Positions 11,901-26,597 of a DNA stretch of 64,000 nt are shown piece by piece. The position numbers were made by a program, and so were the translations under genes. Every line of letters starts with the position of its first letter. Position 1 is the stretch's first letter. The notes below the pieces were generated by a model, which saw nothing but the letters and a program-made list of their open reading frames with translations, did no database searches and was not told where the DNA came from. The DNA is from Nautilus pompilius (taxonomy: Eukaryota > Mollusca > Cephalopoda > Nautilida > Nautilidae): NCBI GenBank assembly GCA_018389105.1, contig JACATO010000648.1, positions 620,001 to 684,000 on the forward strand. The letters are read 5' to 3'.

Positions 11901-14322
11901 AGTGGACTAAAACATATTAACCAAATTACGACTGCAAAATTTAGCAACTAATAGTCATAAGTTTGAAACCAGCTGAGGCCACTTCGATACTCCAGAAATT
12001 GGAAACATTTAACATATAAATAACAGTGCACACCAGAACAGTTTTTCGTAAGATTAAATCTGATTATGTGATAGGTAAAAAAAAAATAAGAAAAAAGCTG
12101 AAATGCAGGTATTCTATTGCAACTACTAAGATGATGGAAAAAGTCCAAACTTAGCATATTTTCAATTTAAAAGATGAAATTTAGAAAAAAGAATGATGAT
12201 AAAAATGTCATTTTAAATTATAAATTAAAAAAAAGTTTACTGTTATCACTAATTTGTTGTCATAGCTTTTTTGGCTTCTTATCTGTTTTTAGTACCTCTT
12301 CTCTGTAATAGTTTCTGTACTCTTACTTTTCATGTTCGTTTCTTTTCTTTGCCTGTCTGAACTTTTGTTTGATATATGCTCATTTTCTTTCTGCCTAGTT
12401 ATTTGTTTTGTTCTCTCTGTGCGTGTATGTTGTTTGTCTTTGGCTTTGCCTTGTTGCTTTAATATGTCCATTTTGGAAATAAATTTCATATCACATGGTA
12501 ATCAATGAGTCTATGGTTGAGCTGTCAGCACAGATTAATATTTAAGAAAAACAGAAAATGTGGTGGGATGGCTTCACTTAAGGCTAGGTGCCACAGACAA
12601 GATACATTTTTTTCATATTTTTCATTCTATCTCATAGCAAGAATGTGATAGTGATGATTTACCTGCTGATAATTAAGAAAAATTTTCACAGTTGAATGGC
12701 ATGAAGACAGACCCTTTACCTGATCTTCCTTTTGGCTTTCTTTTGGAGTTTTGTTGTTCAGGGTATCTAGTGTACATTTTTGGTTGGTGGTAATTCTTTC
12801 TACATATTGGGTCATTTGTTGCTCTCACTGCATTACATTGTGGAATTATTGATAAAATGGTGGGATTCTAAAGGAAATGACTAAAATTATTTAAAATTAT
12901 TATCATTATCATCACATTATGCAAGTATTTTGTGGTATGTCATTTATTTAATCACTATTCTATTTTGATCATATTGTCATAGACTATATGCTTAGAAAAA
13001 TAAAAAAATGTCAAAGAGAGCTAAATTTGCTATGCTCTTGCAAATTATTTCTTCATTGTGAAAATATTGGAAAAATATACTTTTTACAAACTTCATATTT
13101 TTAGTTGGACGTATGATGTGTGATTTTATTCACTTATCAACCACTTTTATAGAATATTACATTTAATCAAAATATTTCAGACAGGGTTTCATTCATTTGC
13201 TATATATTTTTTATTATAAACTTATATATAAAATGGGTATTGTGATTTAAATACACAACATGATGGCATTTATTCATAGTCAAAGCTGCTTATTTATGAC
13301 AGTTTTTGTGGACCATGTTGAACATAACAAGTGTGTGCCCTTAGAGTTTGTGCTCTTTGATGCTTCAAAATGCATTTAAAATCTGGCTTTAGCAAAACAC
13401 ATGCAAACTATGACTAAAATATTACAATTTAAAAATATTATTTAAATACTATATAATATCAGTTGGAGTATTTAGTAAAGTACCTCTTTCTACAACATTC
13501 CAAGAAATAAAAAAATATATGTAATGTGAATACACTGAGGATGGTCATCTGCATTCTTTGGCAAAGGTTTAACATCCTAACACTAGGGATTTCTTAGTGA
13601 AATATATTAATAAAAGAGATCTCTGATTCAACACTGAAATTGTCACTGAGTTAATAAAACTTTTGAAAATTGACTAAACAATGTTTAGCTTTTAGTAGTA
13701 AGTTGTCTACAATGTCTGAATATAAAATCAGTTTTGTTGCTAATGTAAAAAAATCTAATGGAATCATAATCATAGTTTGTTTCTTAATTCTTGGGAATGG
13801 ATGTTTATGAAATATAGCAAAATGCTTTTCTTTACTCATGAAGTTTTTGGTTTTATGATTGTCTTAGATAATTAATGTTTTAATTTCTATTGATGGATTT
13901 TAAGGAGTTTTAAATATCTGTGTACTTTACTCTCCTTAAGCAATGTCAAACAGTTTGACTGCTAAGAAAGCATCTGCAGTTTTAAATTTATTTGTACAGT
14001 GTCATAAATTTCAGCATGTAGATGTTTCTAAAGAGTTTCTTAGTGTGTAATAAAGGCTCTTCCTGATAAATATTTAGTTGTCAAAAGTTCTGTTGATAGG
14101 TGATACCTAGTCTGTTTTTGAACTTTTTCTAATGGAAGTATCATCATAAGAAATAACTGTTCAAGCTGTCTTGTGTGTACATTCAAAAGGTGCAAAGATT
14201 TTCTTGGTGAGCTAATGTATTAATACAGAAATGTGTATATTTTGTGTATCCAGTACAAACTTCTAGTATATCACACTTTATAGAATTCAGTAAATGATTT
14301 TTGATTGTTAGTCTAATCCTAA

Positions 14323-14359
<37 letters not shown>

Positions 14360-17300
14360 GTAAATATAAAAGTTTTTATATGCATATTTATTTTAAAAAA
14401 ATTAATGAAAACTTTCTAAGGATTATTAAGGATAACTTTTCATTTATTACATGTAAGACACCTCTCTTGAAAAGTGTAAAATTTAAGTTTAGCATTATTG
14501 ACAGAACATTGTAGTCAGTAGTTTCAACTGGGAATAAAACTTTGATGTGTATGAAATAAAATACAATTTTGTGAGGGTTTTTCATCTGATGAATAATTTT
14601 AGCACATTGATCAGAATGTAAATTATAGCAGTTTATATTAATGATTCGTTTATATTTAATTTAGCAGATAAACTATTAACCCCTTCCAAAAAAAAATTGC
14701 TGATAAAACGACTACATTCTGTTATACTTTCAATAATATTTTTTTGACTCTTAATAACACCAGGAACTTATTTAAAATTGTCAATTAAAGAAAAAAAAAT
14801 TTTTAATTAAATTATTCTAAATAACGATTTTGTACATTTTGAGGAGTATGTATTTGATTCTCAGTGCACCTATAGTTATACCACACTTAACATTGTGATA
14901 TAAACAGAAGCAAACTAAGAATAATAGTTTAGATAATACTATGACAGTCTATTGTGTACATAATTTTAGATCTGATCTATTTGTCTAGTGTGTACTACAT
15001 GTGGTATCACTTAATTGATGCAGGTATGGGCTAGTCTCTGGCTACTTAGGCTATGTGGTATTTACCAGGATGTCTATGGCACTTAAGCAAATATCACAGC
15101 AAAATCTTTTCCTTTTAATTAAAAAGAAAACACGCCTAGTCATCTATTATCTATCAATCAGTCTCTTTATTTGGGAGATAATTCTTCCACTGCTAGCACT
15201 AACCAATATGGATGGGTCCAGGCAGTTTTTCTGTGTACATGTTTTGATAGAAACTGTTGCCCAGGCACTGCCCAGATAGCCTTTGGCTTCTGGGCCTGCA
15301 GATCAAAAGTTGCCAATCTGGGAGTCAGGGACCAGGCTAAGCTTGGGTTGTTATAAATTGAATTTAGATGAGGGGTTGATAGTGGGTGTATGATTAATAG
15401 GGGCCAGAAGAAAGCTTAGAATGATGGTGGGTCTTGGCTAGGCCACATTCTATATCTTGCCCTGTTATGAGGTTCCAGATAAACAGAGATTTATGGAGTT
15501 TTGACAGAAAGGATAAAGCCAAGAGAAATGTATCTACAACTGATAACAGTTAATTAAAAAGAAAATTCTAACAACTTTGTTTGCTTGTTTGTAATCAGAT
15601 GTTTAACTCTTGATAAATTTTTCAACATAATAAAGTATATTACACCGAGCAGTAGGTAAGTAACTGGTTCCCTGGTCTTTTCTAGTCTGTAACATTGTCA
15701 TTTTAGAACAAACAATCTTCTGGTGGATGGCGGCAGATTAAGAGAAATGCAGAGAAATTTAAGTAGAAGATGAAAAATCTGTTTTATTATATACTATGGA
15801 ACAAAGCAGTATTTATTACTTCACTAAACTTTGGGAATGTCTGGTCAGCATTAGAAAATAACATTTTCAGTATTTGGATTTGTTAAAATATGTTAAAACA
15901 GAGAAATATATTACTACAGGTTTGTACATATATTTCTTGTATTTGCTAAAACTAATTGTTGGCAGTTGAGTTTTACACTCACATTTGGCATATATTTAAT
16001 AAGGATTTTTTTATGCACCAGAGTGAGTCAGAATATTAGATGAAACTTTTCTCACCATCAACAGGTAAATCGATCAATTTACAGATATAATTGTTCAAAA
16101 TATGGCAATGAAAGTGGTACCTCCAAATAATGGAAATTGTTATCCATCCAAACAGGCAGTATTTTTGTGAAAGATAGTGCACCAATTCACTCTGCCTGTA
16201 CACTGCAAAGATGGAAAATTTCACAACACTTTCAAGGCTTGGCCAGCCACCAAACTTGAGCTCTTTTGAGTACATGTTGCTTGTGAAAGGCTACACCGCA
16301 AAGTATTAATCCTATTTATATTTTGCAAGTGCTTTGTATGTTTTTGGAATAAATTGATGTTCTTGTTAACTTTGGTGTCTGTTTTTCTTATTTTGCGTGT
16401 GTTCAAAACTTTGAATATAAACGATGAAACAAGTAATTTTTATATCAGTATGAATATCTACTCAATCTGTTTATAGGAATTTATTTAGTTGCTCTGTCAA
16501 GTTATATCATCTTTTGTTAATAAAAAATGTGGTAAAATTTAACTATCAGTAAAATTGACCCTGCTTTGCTTTCTTTTCTTATATATACAACAAACAAATT
16601 TTGAATCATTGAGGTTATGGTCTACATTGAATGAAATAATTATTCTCTGATTCTGATGAAAACTTTTCTGGATATACTTGTACTTTCAGTATCCTGGAAA
16701 ACACCTTTCTATAACTTTTAGCCCTGTACCTGCATTTATATTACTATAAAATAAGTATGCATAAAGAAAAAAATTTGCATTTTCGTTGAAATTACCATAT
16801 TGTTAAGTAGAAAATTGTTTTAATTTATTCTGGTATTATTTTTGGTATAGTAGCTTTGCTTATGAATTAAAGAATGTACCAGTGAAATCTTTCAATAAAA
16901 TAACTCTGCAAATAGAGTAATTAATTAAGATTTAACTTAAAGTAAATTAACAAAATTGAATCTTTTAATTTTCAAACAAAAATAGTTCTTTTTAATGAAA
17001 ATGAATTTTAAGTTTTTGTTGTGCTATGGCCAACTGCCATATTTATATTTTTATTGAAAATTACAATAGAATGAAGATTAAAAAAAATTATTTAGGTAAC
17101 TCTCCTTTTTTGGTTATTTTAATCATTCATTTAGGTTTTTTAAAACATGAAGTTGGGTAAAGAAAGGTGTAATTGAAATCTTTTTACTGGAGAAAGTCAG
17201 AACCCAACACTGATTTCCTAGTAGCCCTTTCATTAATTCTTCAAGTGTAAATATGTTCACTTATATTCTAGGTGTGACATTCATTTCATTCTATTTCTGC

Positions 17301-20300
17301 CATCTGTTGAAAGACTGCAGAGCTTCTGTAGTAATTTGTCAAAGGCCAATCAAAAGATCTTTTTGTCTGGCCATCCTGTTGTCAAGCAAAGGCCTGTTGT
17401 TCACCTCCAATTTCATTGGCCAACTAAATTGGCCAGAATTAGTAACATGCAAAGGTGTAGCCTTCTCTTTGATGCTGTAATTTAATTTATAAGTGATCAT
17501 AAAAACTCCTGAATTTACTAAGGGTTGGTTGGACAAATATTTTTGATTATACTTTATTTTTGTTGATGCCTGACCACTGACCATAACCTATTGATCTGAA
17601 TTATTTTATGATGTGAAATAAATGTGAAAAATTTACTGCAAATTCATTTTTTAAAAAATAAAGAATGAAACAAAAAATATAGGATTTAATTCCATACGGT
17701 ATTTAAATAATTTACTTCAATGATTTTTTTCATTGATGATGATGATGTATGCAATTTTATTGAAACAGACAATTGCACATAGAAATTTCAAAGCCCCTCT
17801 GACTAATTTAGTCTCAAAGTGATAAAATGTAAAAAAAAAAAAAATGGAAAGATCATTTCTTAATTGTATTCAGATTTGTTATAACCAGCTTTGAATAAAA
17901 ATTGAGCCCCACTTTTTTTTATTTTTAGTGGTTTATTTTAATGTATAGTTATTATTCTATCTGTAATTCTTAAATGTAGGTCTTAAAAAGTCAGACAATT
18001 ACTAATAACCTTTTTATATTTAAATTTAAAATATGTTTATAACCATAAATCACTCACTAATTAACAATGAACAGAATGCAAAGACTGGTTTATAGTGTAG
18101 ATAAATAATCACAGAGGCTACCCATATAGTAGTAATAAGTGTTATTTATTTTGTAAGTAATAAAAATATCTCCTTCAATTCCTTGTTTTATCACTAGAAA
18201 TCTAGGAGTTTTTACCTGGTTGGTGTGGTATCAGAAACTTGCACTATAATCCCAGTGTAAGTTTTTGTTTTTGTGACCTGAAAAGTGATACTTTATTGCA
18301 CTAACTGGCTGCCTTTCTTGTCTGGCTGTCCGGAAGGAAGTTGACTAATAAAAACAGGTGTGGTAATCTGGATTTCTAAGACATTTGTTGATTGGATTTA
18401 AGACACAGCTACTTAAACTCCTAAAAGTTTGCTTTGTTGGAATAACCTGGCATCAGTTGACAACATGTGGCATTTGTTATGATACTTAGGATTTTAAAAA
18501 AATTATTTTTTTTTTAAATTCAAAATTCTTTTTATGACCTTTTCACTGATTGAGAAGAAAGCTACTACAGTATTGACTAATAAGTTTATCTTTTAGAGGG
18601 GCCAAAAAACAAAAGAAAAAATTTAATTTCTTTGAACTGTTAATTTTTTCTATTTTCACATATTATTAAATTTATTTCACATGAAAGGTTTTTTAATGGT
18701 CATAAATAGAAAAATATTTCTACTATGTATTTAATTTAGTTTTAAGTGCATAGGGAATAAAAATATATCAGTGCTTTAAAAAGTGGTAAATACGCTAATA
18801 AATTTGTCTATAATGGCAGCTCTTTGTTTATCAGGTATTTAGGAGCTTCGTCATTCAGCTTCCATTTGCTTCATTATTTGTAGTTCAGAATGGCTTCTAG
18901 CAATTTTCTCTTCATTTTTTATAATGTTGGAAAACATCTGATCACAATAATGTATAAAGTAAAGATCATGCTTATTTAAAAAAACTGGGTACTACTAAAG
19001 TTTGGTTCTAGTGTTAAAAACATCACTGACACTTCACTCAGAAGCAATCACTGAAAAAATATCTTTATCTTGAAGTAGATTATAAAACATCTTAAATTAA
19101 TATATGAACCAGCCTTAAATTAATTTTTTTATGAATTCTTTGGGAATTTCTGGCTGTAAGGAAGCTTGTCTTTTGAAGATTAAAGCATTTTAAGGATGAG
19201 CTACAACTATGAATTTGCTGTAGGTTTGATAATTTGTCTATTTCCCCAATCTCCAGGATACATAAAATAAATTTTAACATTCTAATTTTTAAAAATTTAT
19301 TTTATTTGTAATCATATCTGATTCTTAAGAAGATACATTGTTTTGGAGCTAGTATCTCTCAGAAAACAAGTTTTTTTTTGTTTTTTTTTTAAATGAACAA
19401 AAGGAATAGAAGAACTCATCTTGTTGATGTTGAAATCTGCTTCTTGTTTCCCTAATCCAATCAGCTGTCATGGAACTAGCAGCTGCCCACAGGGTGCTAA
19501 TTACAAGAAAGGAATTTTGTGCAGGGCATCCCTAACAAGCTCAAACCTGGTGTCTGGTTACCCTAATCATTCTTATCTCTACTTGACCCATTACCACAAG
19601 AGTGGATAGGCTTCATCATCCAAACTCAGCCTTTGCCTGCTTGGTTTTAATTTATATTTTCTTTGAAAGAAAGACAATTCTTTCTTAAATATATACAGTA
19701 ACTAACAGGAGGAGATCATCCTGTTTGTGTAACCTGACTTATAACTATATAAACTGCATTGGTTGCTAATGCATTCTGTAATATCACAGTCTTCAAGTTT
19801 CTGCCTGGAAGATGTAGCAGAAGCTGGTCTCAGAGGGAGTTAAAGATAACATTTGATAACTGTCAGAAACCTAATGGACCAAGCTATCTGATAGGAATAC
19901 TGTTAAGTATATAATATTAAGAGTGAGTATACCATATATAAATATACCTATCATTAATAATTTACTAGGTTTCCATATTCTGATATACTGTTTAAAATTG
20001 CAGGCTGTGACTGGTGTTGTATTGCTTTTGGCAAGATTACAGAGATTATGGATTTTTGTTGTTGTTGTTGCAAATAGTATTAAGTTGCAAATGAAATTAT
20101 GATATGATGAGATATGATCTGTAAGTGATCATAAAAAACTACAGTTACAAGCATACAATTTCAACTACACAAGCTCCCAAAGAGCATTTGTTGTCTTAGG
20201 TTAGAATTATAATCTAGTGTTAAGATTTACTATTAGAGATTAAAAAGAGTAACAGAATGAAAGCAAATCACATTTTTAGATATTTAGACAAGGGCTAAAT

Positions 20301-23300
20301 GCTCTTTGACCGTCCCCTTTTTTTTGGTCTTTTAATCAGATGCATGTTTGTGGGGAAAAGAAATATATAATAGATTGATCAGTGTAAAATGACCATCTCC
20401 ATAATGTTTTTTCTATAACTTCTGAAACATATCTATTTTCGATGTGTGAGTAAAAGATTAATGCAAAGAACATTTGATATGTAATGATAATGTAGTGGAA
20501 GGGATGAAGAAGATTACATCTTATTTACACCTGTATATTATGTACACTTATAATTAAATAAGTGGAAATATTTACATCTTGAGGCAAATGCCTATAGACA
20601 AACAATTACTCTGCTGAAAATAAAAATAAAAAAATCTATTGACTTTCTTGCTTATTTATTTATAGCATAGCAGCATTATTAACAGCATGTGAAGAAATTC
20701 CCTGGTAATCAGAGACAAAGGCAGGGTAATCACTCAGCAATTAGAATCTGTAGCAGCCTCTGGTATTTATATATTTGGCTTTATGGGCATAAAAGAAAAT
20801 ATAATATGTGATGGTAACTTGAAAACTTATTTTATTCATACACGCGTGCACATTTTTTCCTTTCTCTTTTTCCTCTCCCAATCAATCTCCTCTCTCCCAA
20901 GATGTATTTTCTTTGAAATTTTTCTTTGGTCTTTTTTGTATAATGCAATTTAATTAAAAGTTAATGAAGTGGAGTTAATTAAGTCATCAGACACCTTTAA
21001 TTTTTCCTTCAGGTGGTTTGCTGATTTCTTCTATCTTACAGTTCACTATCATTACTTTCTGGATTTAATCTAATCACATTTTATTGTTCATCAGACCTTT
21101 TCCATGGTAAGTAAGGATGCAGGTATCTGATTTTTCCATGTGGATGGAATGCAGCTTTGAATCATGATTTAAATATTAATGATAATTTTAGGCAGATAAT
21201 AATTCTGAACAATTTAAAATAATATTTGTACACATTAGTTCATTGTAGAAAATAATTTTTAATTTGAATTTTGTACAGAACATTTTCAAAATAAAAAAAA
21301 TACTCTCATAATTTTCTTCCTTTTTTGATGCATGCATATGTGCACTAATGGAGTTTTACACTAGTTCTAACAACCAATCTTCAAAAAGATTGGATTTTTA
21401 TTAGAAATTGTTCATTAATTTCTAAATTAAAAAAAAAAAAATTGAAAATTTTATACCACCAAAAAATCCCTTATTTGTTTAATGTTTAATGCTTTCAACA
21501 ATTATATATATGAGAACAGCATATGCATTTGAAATATTTATGTAGTTGTAAGTTTTTAATGCCAGTGGTTTTATTTGGATAAAAGACAGATCCTTTATCA
21601 TAATCATTTTATAATAAATATTGCAAATATATTTAAGGATAATTGTGATTGGACAAGGTTGGTTCAGGAGAATCTCTATTGGAGAAAACTAGCATATCAT
21701 TAACACCATGAAAAAACATTTTGCTAATGCATTTGAATCAAAATATGAGTATAGATGATAGCAGTAGGAAAAATAAATTATAATAAAAGTAAGCTGCACT
21801 ATTTAAATAATGATAAAAAACATACCAACTGTTTTATACACAAGTTTTTAGGAATCTGCAAAAGTGAAAAATCAGATGTTTTATTTAGTGTAGCTTGAAG
21901 AGATTTAAATGTTTTCTTTTGTACCTTTTACTTTATTTAATTGTTTTGTTTTTTTTTATATTAGAATTTTGCTACTAACATCAATTGTTACTTTACAAAA
22001 TTTTAATTTATAAATTAGCTCTGAATTTTCTTATTTTGAGAAAACCTTAGAACAGTTACCCTTTTTTATTTTTGTTTTTATTTAAATTTGTATTGTTTAT
22101 TTTTTTGAATGTATGTGTATCTTAACTGTTGTCAAATGGAAAACATTCTTTTATAATTTGAGCTAAAGTAGTGGACCAAAAAAAGCAGTAAAAATTATTG
22201 ATTTTATTTGTAACTTGTTTTACTATATAATTTAATATCAGTAGTGGATACCTAATAAAGAAACCATTACAATGAAGTTCTAGAATGGTGACTTTCTTTT
22301 CAAATATTCTTCTGTTAGCTTTGAAACCTGTTGCTTTATTCACTGGATTATTATTTTTTATCTCTCTATTAGTATATATGTTGTATGACTTTAATTATGG
22401 CTTGAGAGCCAAGTTGCTGGTATTTCATGTCTGTCAGACTCTTTTATTAACAGCTTTTGTACATAGCCAGAAATCTGCCTTCTGTGACAGTCACTTTGAA
22501 GCTGGGTTTAAGTTATAACTGGTTAAGTGTAGAGATGAGAGGATAAAGTTTAGTAATGTGTCCTAGCATTTACTTTCTTAAGTGTCAGTGTTGAAATTGT
22601 TTACATGGTTTCAAAATATTTGAATACTGAAAATTTGCATTGAATATTTAAGCAGATAAAGAATTATTTTCCTTTTCAAATGTATGGTTTGGCCTTCTCT
22701 GACATTTCAGTGAGTCATGAACTTGTTTTGAATGACTGTGGCCACAGATTGCTCATGCTGTTGGATGAGCAGAAAAGGGAGGTCTGGTTTTTATGCTGAC
22801 TTTATTTAGAGGAAGAAAATCATTGTACAGAGATTTAAAAATAGATGATATTGCAAAGTATTAGGCTTTGCATTACCTTGTGAAAAATATAAGAATTAAA
22901 AAAAAAAAAGAAAATGACAATAAAAGCAGAAGATTAGGGTGAGTTTGGGGCTAAGTAAAAAAAAAATTTTTTTTGGAAGAATAAACATTACAAATTTGAA
23001 ACTTTAGTTAACATTTTTTTATTAATCACTGTATTATTAAGTAATGGTGGTCTATATTGTGGAACTTTTAGTAACCAATAAATAAATAAATAGGGAAAAT
23101 TTGATAAATAATTTTCCCTTTCTTTTGTTTATTTTATTTGTTTGTTAGTCTGTTATTTTACATTTAATTTACTTTTGTAATAGCCAAAAAAATTTATTGT
23201 TGGTTAAGGCATAAATTACATTAAAGCTTCATTTATTTACAGTGCCTTAAAAACTTGAAAATAGGAAGAACCATTTGCTAAAGTGTTTAGTTTGTATATC

Positions 23301-24699
23301 AGAACTACATTGCTTTGAAGAGATTTATAACCATTTGGCAGTTTTATTCTTAGTTTAACTACAGGAAGGTGGCGATTGGATTTGTGGTCCATCTGTATAG
23401 ATGTGCTCAGTATGGTTTATTCATATTCTATTTTATGAAATATTTTCTAATGGGAAAAAACTAAGAGGTTTTCTCACAAATTGACATTTATTCATTTACT
23501 TTAACATACTCTTACTAAACATGGCTGGTGCTTGATGTAAATATGTATGAAAACATTTTTCAGATAAAATTTTCATTAAATAGAAAGTGTTTTGCCTAAA
23601 TTTAAAAAAAAATGGTAAGAACTTAACATTGGTTTTAAAAATATTATCTAATACATATTTTCAAGTGTTTGTGTGTTACACTTTCAAGGCTGAACTGTAG
23701 TACATAGAGGTCCCAAATTTTGGGTGTAGGTACTTAAGAATCTGGGCAAGGGTTTAAGCTACTGCACATTGGCCTTGAAGGCCGTTTTTCTAAAAACATT
23801 GTCTATAAAAAGGCTCTCATAGAAAAAAGTTAAATTTAAGTGTATAGCTTATAGAATGTTAAGAAATGTATCATTAGCATCAGTTCAATTTTCAATGATT
23901 GTGTGTTTAAATAAATAAAACTTCTGTTTTTAGTTGATATAAAACCTTTTTTTTTATAAAAGCCTAAAACCATTTTTTTTCCCTGTGTAGCGCTGGGTTA
24001 TAAATAATTATTTAAGCTTTAAATTCTGTGCAGATCAAGGAATTTCACTTAGCAGTAAATTCTCCAACTAAATTCTGCATGTCTAGATGGTTGCTTATAT
24101 TTATGAAAAAATATACATCATACAACATGTATTTAAAAAAAAAATAATTACATTTTGAGTTTTTCACTTGGAAAAAGTGCACATTATACAAACTATCTGG
24201 AAATATCTCTCAAAATATTCAGTGAAGTATAGTTGAAATTATATTATCAATTCAATGGAACTTCTAGTAGCTGCACTGTATGAGAGAGATTTTTTTTTTT
24301 TGTGAAATCTTGTCTCTAGATAAAGTTTATTTTCATTTCTTTTGGTTTTATACCAGGTGTTTCTTAGTTTCTAGCACCATATTAATTTTCTAAACCTGAT
24401 TAACACTTCCAAGGTTAAATAACAAAATTTGGCTGTGAATGAAGGAAAAACCACATCTGTTTATTTTTTATAGAAAATAACATCTGTTGGCATGATAATA
24501 AGTTTGAGGCACAATGATTTTAACTGTCTAAGTTGATAAAAAGAAATCACACCTGTCTGGAATAGATGTTTTTTTAGTTTATATACAGATGCTATGCTGG
24601 GGCAAAAATAAAGCCATTTTGGTTTTGATTTATTGATGGGACAGGATAGTTATTTGTTATTTTGACCATTTATGTGCTGTTGTTTGAGGATCTTTGTTG
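8993..24699 (+). other. First part of a giant AT-rich intron
   Basis: Very AT-rich, CpG-poor DNA with no coding exon that I can recognise. It contains a CT microsatellite (14326-14353), a GTT run (about 20055-20069), a TAAA-type run near 23076-23093 and many A/T tracts. Slightly GC-richer islands lie at about 15160-15500, 17240-17480, 18200-18480 and 19430-19620; they may be decayed repeats or conserved non-coding elements, and I could not assign them. Confidence 0.6.
14326..14353. repeat. CT microsatellite
   Basis: An uninterrupted run of CT dinucleotides, about 14 units, inside the intron. Confidence 0.95.
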
Positions 24700-26590
24700 G
24701 AAACCTGAAGGTGGACCATTTAGTGCTATATTCAGTAGGGACAACAAGATCTTGTTGAGCAGTTGACTAGACTACACAATTTGGTTTTGATGTGCTTGAG
24801 AGCTGGAAAGGTCTGCTACAGCCATAACATAGAAAGAGAAATGCGAAGTCAAATCAATGCCAATTTAAGAATTTCAGGATATGCACATTCAAAGAATAGA
24901 TTTTGTGTTATGATCTTGCATACTTCAGTGATATTAATGCAGCTAGGCAGCTTAAATGTCACCAATTGATCACAAAACAGGCCAATTGATAAGTGCTCTT
25001 TTAGCACTGTTATTGACTGGTTCAAACCTGTTGGTCAGCACTTTAAACTGTTCTGTTCTAAACTTTTCACAAGTGGTATGCTTATTTGGGCAATACATGG
25101 GGTCGAAACTCACGTGTGCTCAAAATCTCAGGCTCAGGAAAATGGTATCAATGTTGGTCTGCATTTCATGACAGTATACTTTTCATTATTTTCCTAGCAC
25201 TGAAAGCATCAGTATCAGTGAACTTTTCAACTCATTTTGAAGGTGGTGTCATATCTTTGAGCAGATTCATGATTACTTATTTTGTGTCTGCCACTTGCTG
25301 AATATCAGCTTTGCAGGCTTTCACAGATGGCAATTTGTGCAAAGTGCAGATCTTTTTGCTGAAATAAAAGCTTAGTTAGATGTGGTAGCTGCAAAGCCAG
25401 CATGTGTAAGCTTATGATAAAGACTTTTGTTTTCATCGAATGTAGTGAGCCAATAACAGCAAAAGTCTTTACAGCAAAGTGCTCCATCACAACCCACATG
25501 AATAATCTCTTTTATCATTGCAGTAACTACAGCTTGATGTGGTACCCAATGAGTTTTGCATGCTTTTTGGAGTCATTTGTCTTTAGTCTACCAAAACTTC
25601 CACATTTCCACCAGACACATGCTCTTAAGATGTGAGCATTTAAAGAATTTCCATGTTTGCACAAGCCCGATATACCAATCTTGATTTGGTTTTAATTCAG
25701 AAAAAGTGTCAGCACAAAGCAGTGCCTAGTCTGTGTCTGTCTGTCTCTCTCTGTGTGTGTTAGTGAATGAAGGCAGTGAGCTGTGACCATTGTTTTGGTT
25801 TTGTTGTTGAGCTGAACAGCGAGTTATTGTATCCAACATTGCTGCATTACCATTACATGCCAGAGCAATACACACACAGATCTTACTAAGATTTGCAGCA
25901 GTCACATCACCTGCACTAATTCAGTTTATATCTAGATACTAACTCTGATTTCACCATTAACCACATAACAAACAAAGGTCACATACTACTGCAACATCTT
26001 TGACTCTCCACCACAGATGTTCAGAATTCACATTTGCACAGATCAGTGATAATGTAGTTAGTAATGTTTGGAAATCAAGAGAATAAATTCAGTTTCTGCA
26101 GTTGAGCTAGTGTGATGAAATTCTTTAAGCAGTGTGGTATCTAATAATTTGGATTTCGCAGTTTCATGCCATAGTAGATTAGCTGTCTGAAACTGCTGTT
26201 TAAAAGCAGATGTTTGCTGCATCTGCCTTTTCTGATGAGCAAGAAAATGACACTAATTTCAAATGGTTCTACAACTAAATCTTGTTGAACAGACAATGAC
26301 TGCAGCCTCTATCTGCATGCATAAGGATATTACTACATATAACTTAAATAATACTGCCATTAGCTTTCAACATTAAGCTGTAGTGTTCATTTTGGCATTA
26401 AAACAGACTAGTAATGTACAAGTGAGCAATTAAATGATCAGGAAATAGATGATGTATCACCTGAGCCTAACTGAATTTGTTTGCTGATGCTTCCATTTCA
26501 GCATTGGCCTTAACTGGTTGCTGCAGGAAATGCTATGGAAATAGTAGGGATTTAACCAGTACCACTTTCAGTTGAGGGGGCCATATTCTT
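24700..26590. other. Unassigned, compositionally distinct island (possible decayed element)
   Basis: Over about 1.9 kb the base composition is more balanced than the surrounding intron, with many CA and TG steps and almost no CG, the pattern left by CpG decay of a formerly GC-richer sequence. Several medium open stretches occur on both strands (plus: 24763-25301; minus: 25305-25499 and about 25800-25930), but none carries a motif that I recognise. A TCTG/TG simple repeat lies near 25735-25760. It directly precedes the first pogo-like copy. The best guess is an old transposon or processed pseudogene, probably read on the minus strand. Confidence 0.35.
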
Positions 26591-26597
26591 TGGTGTG

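Noticed and set aside
12289-12489. Lysine/threonine-rich minus-strand frame
   Set aside because: Composition is that of a pyrimidine-rich plus-strand stretch; no supporting signal.
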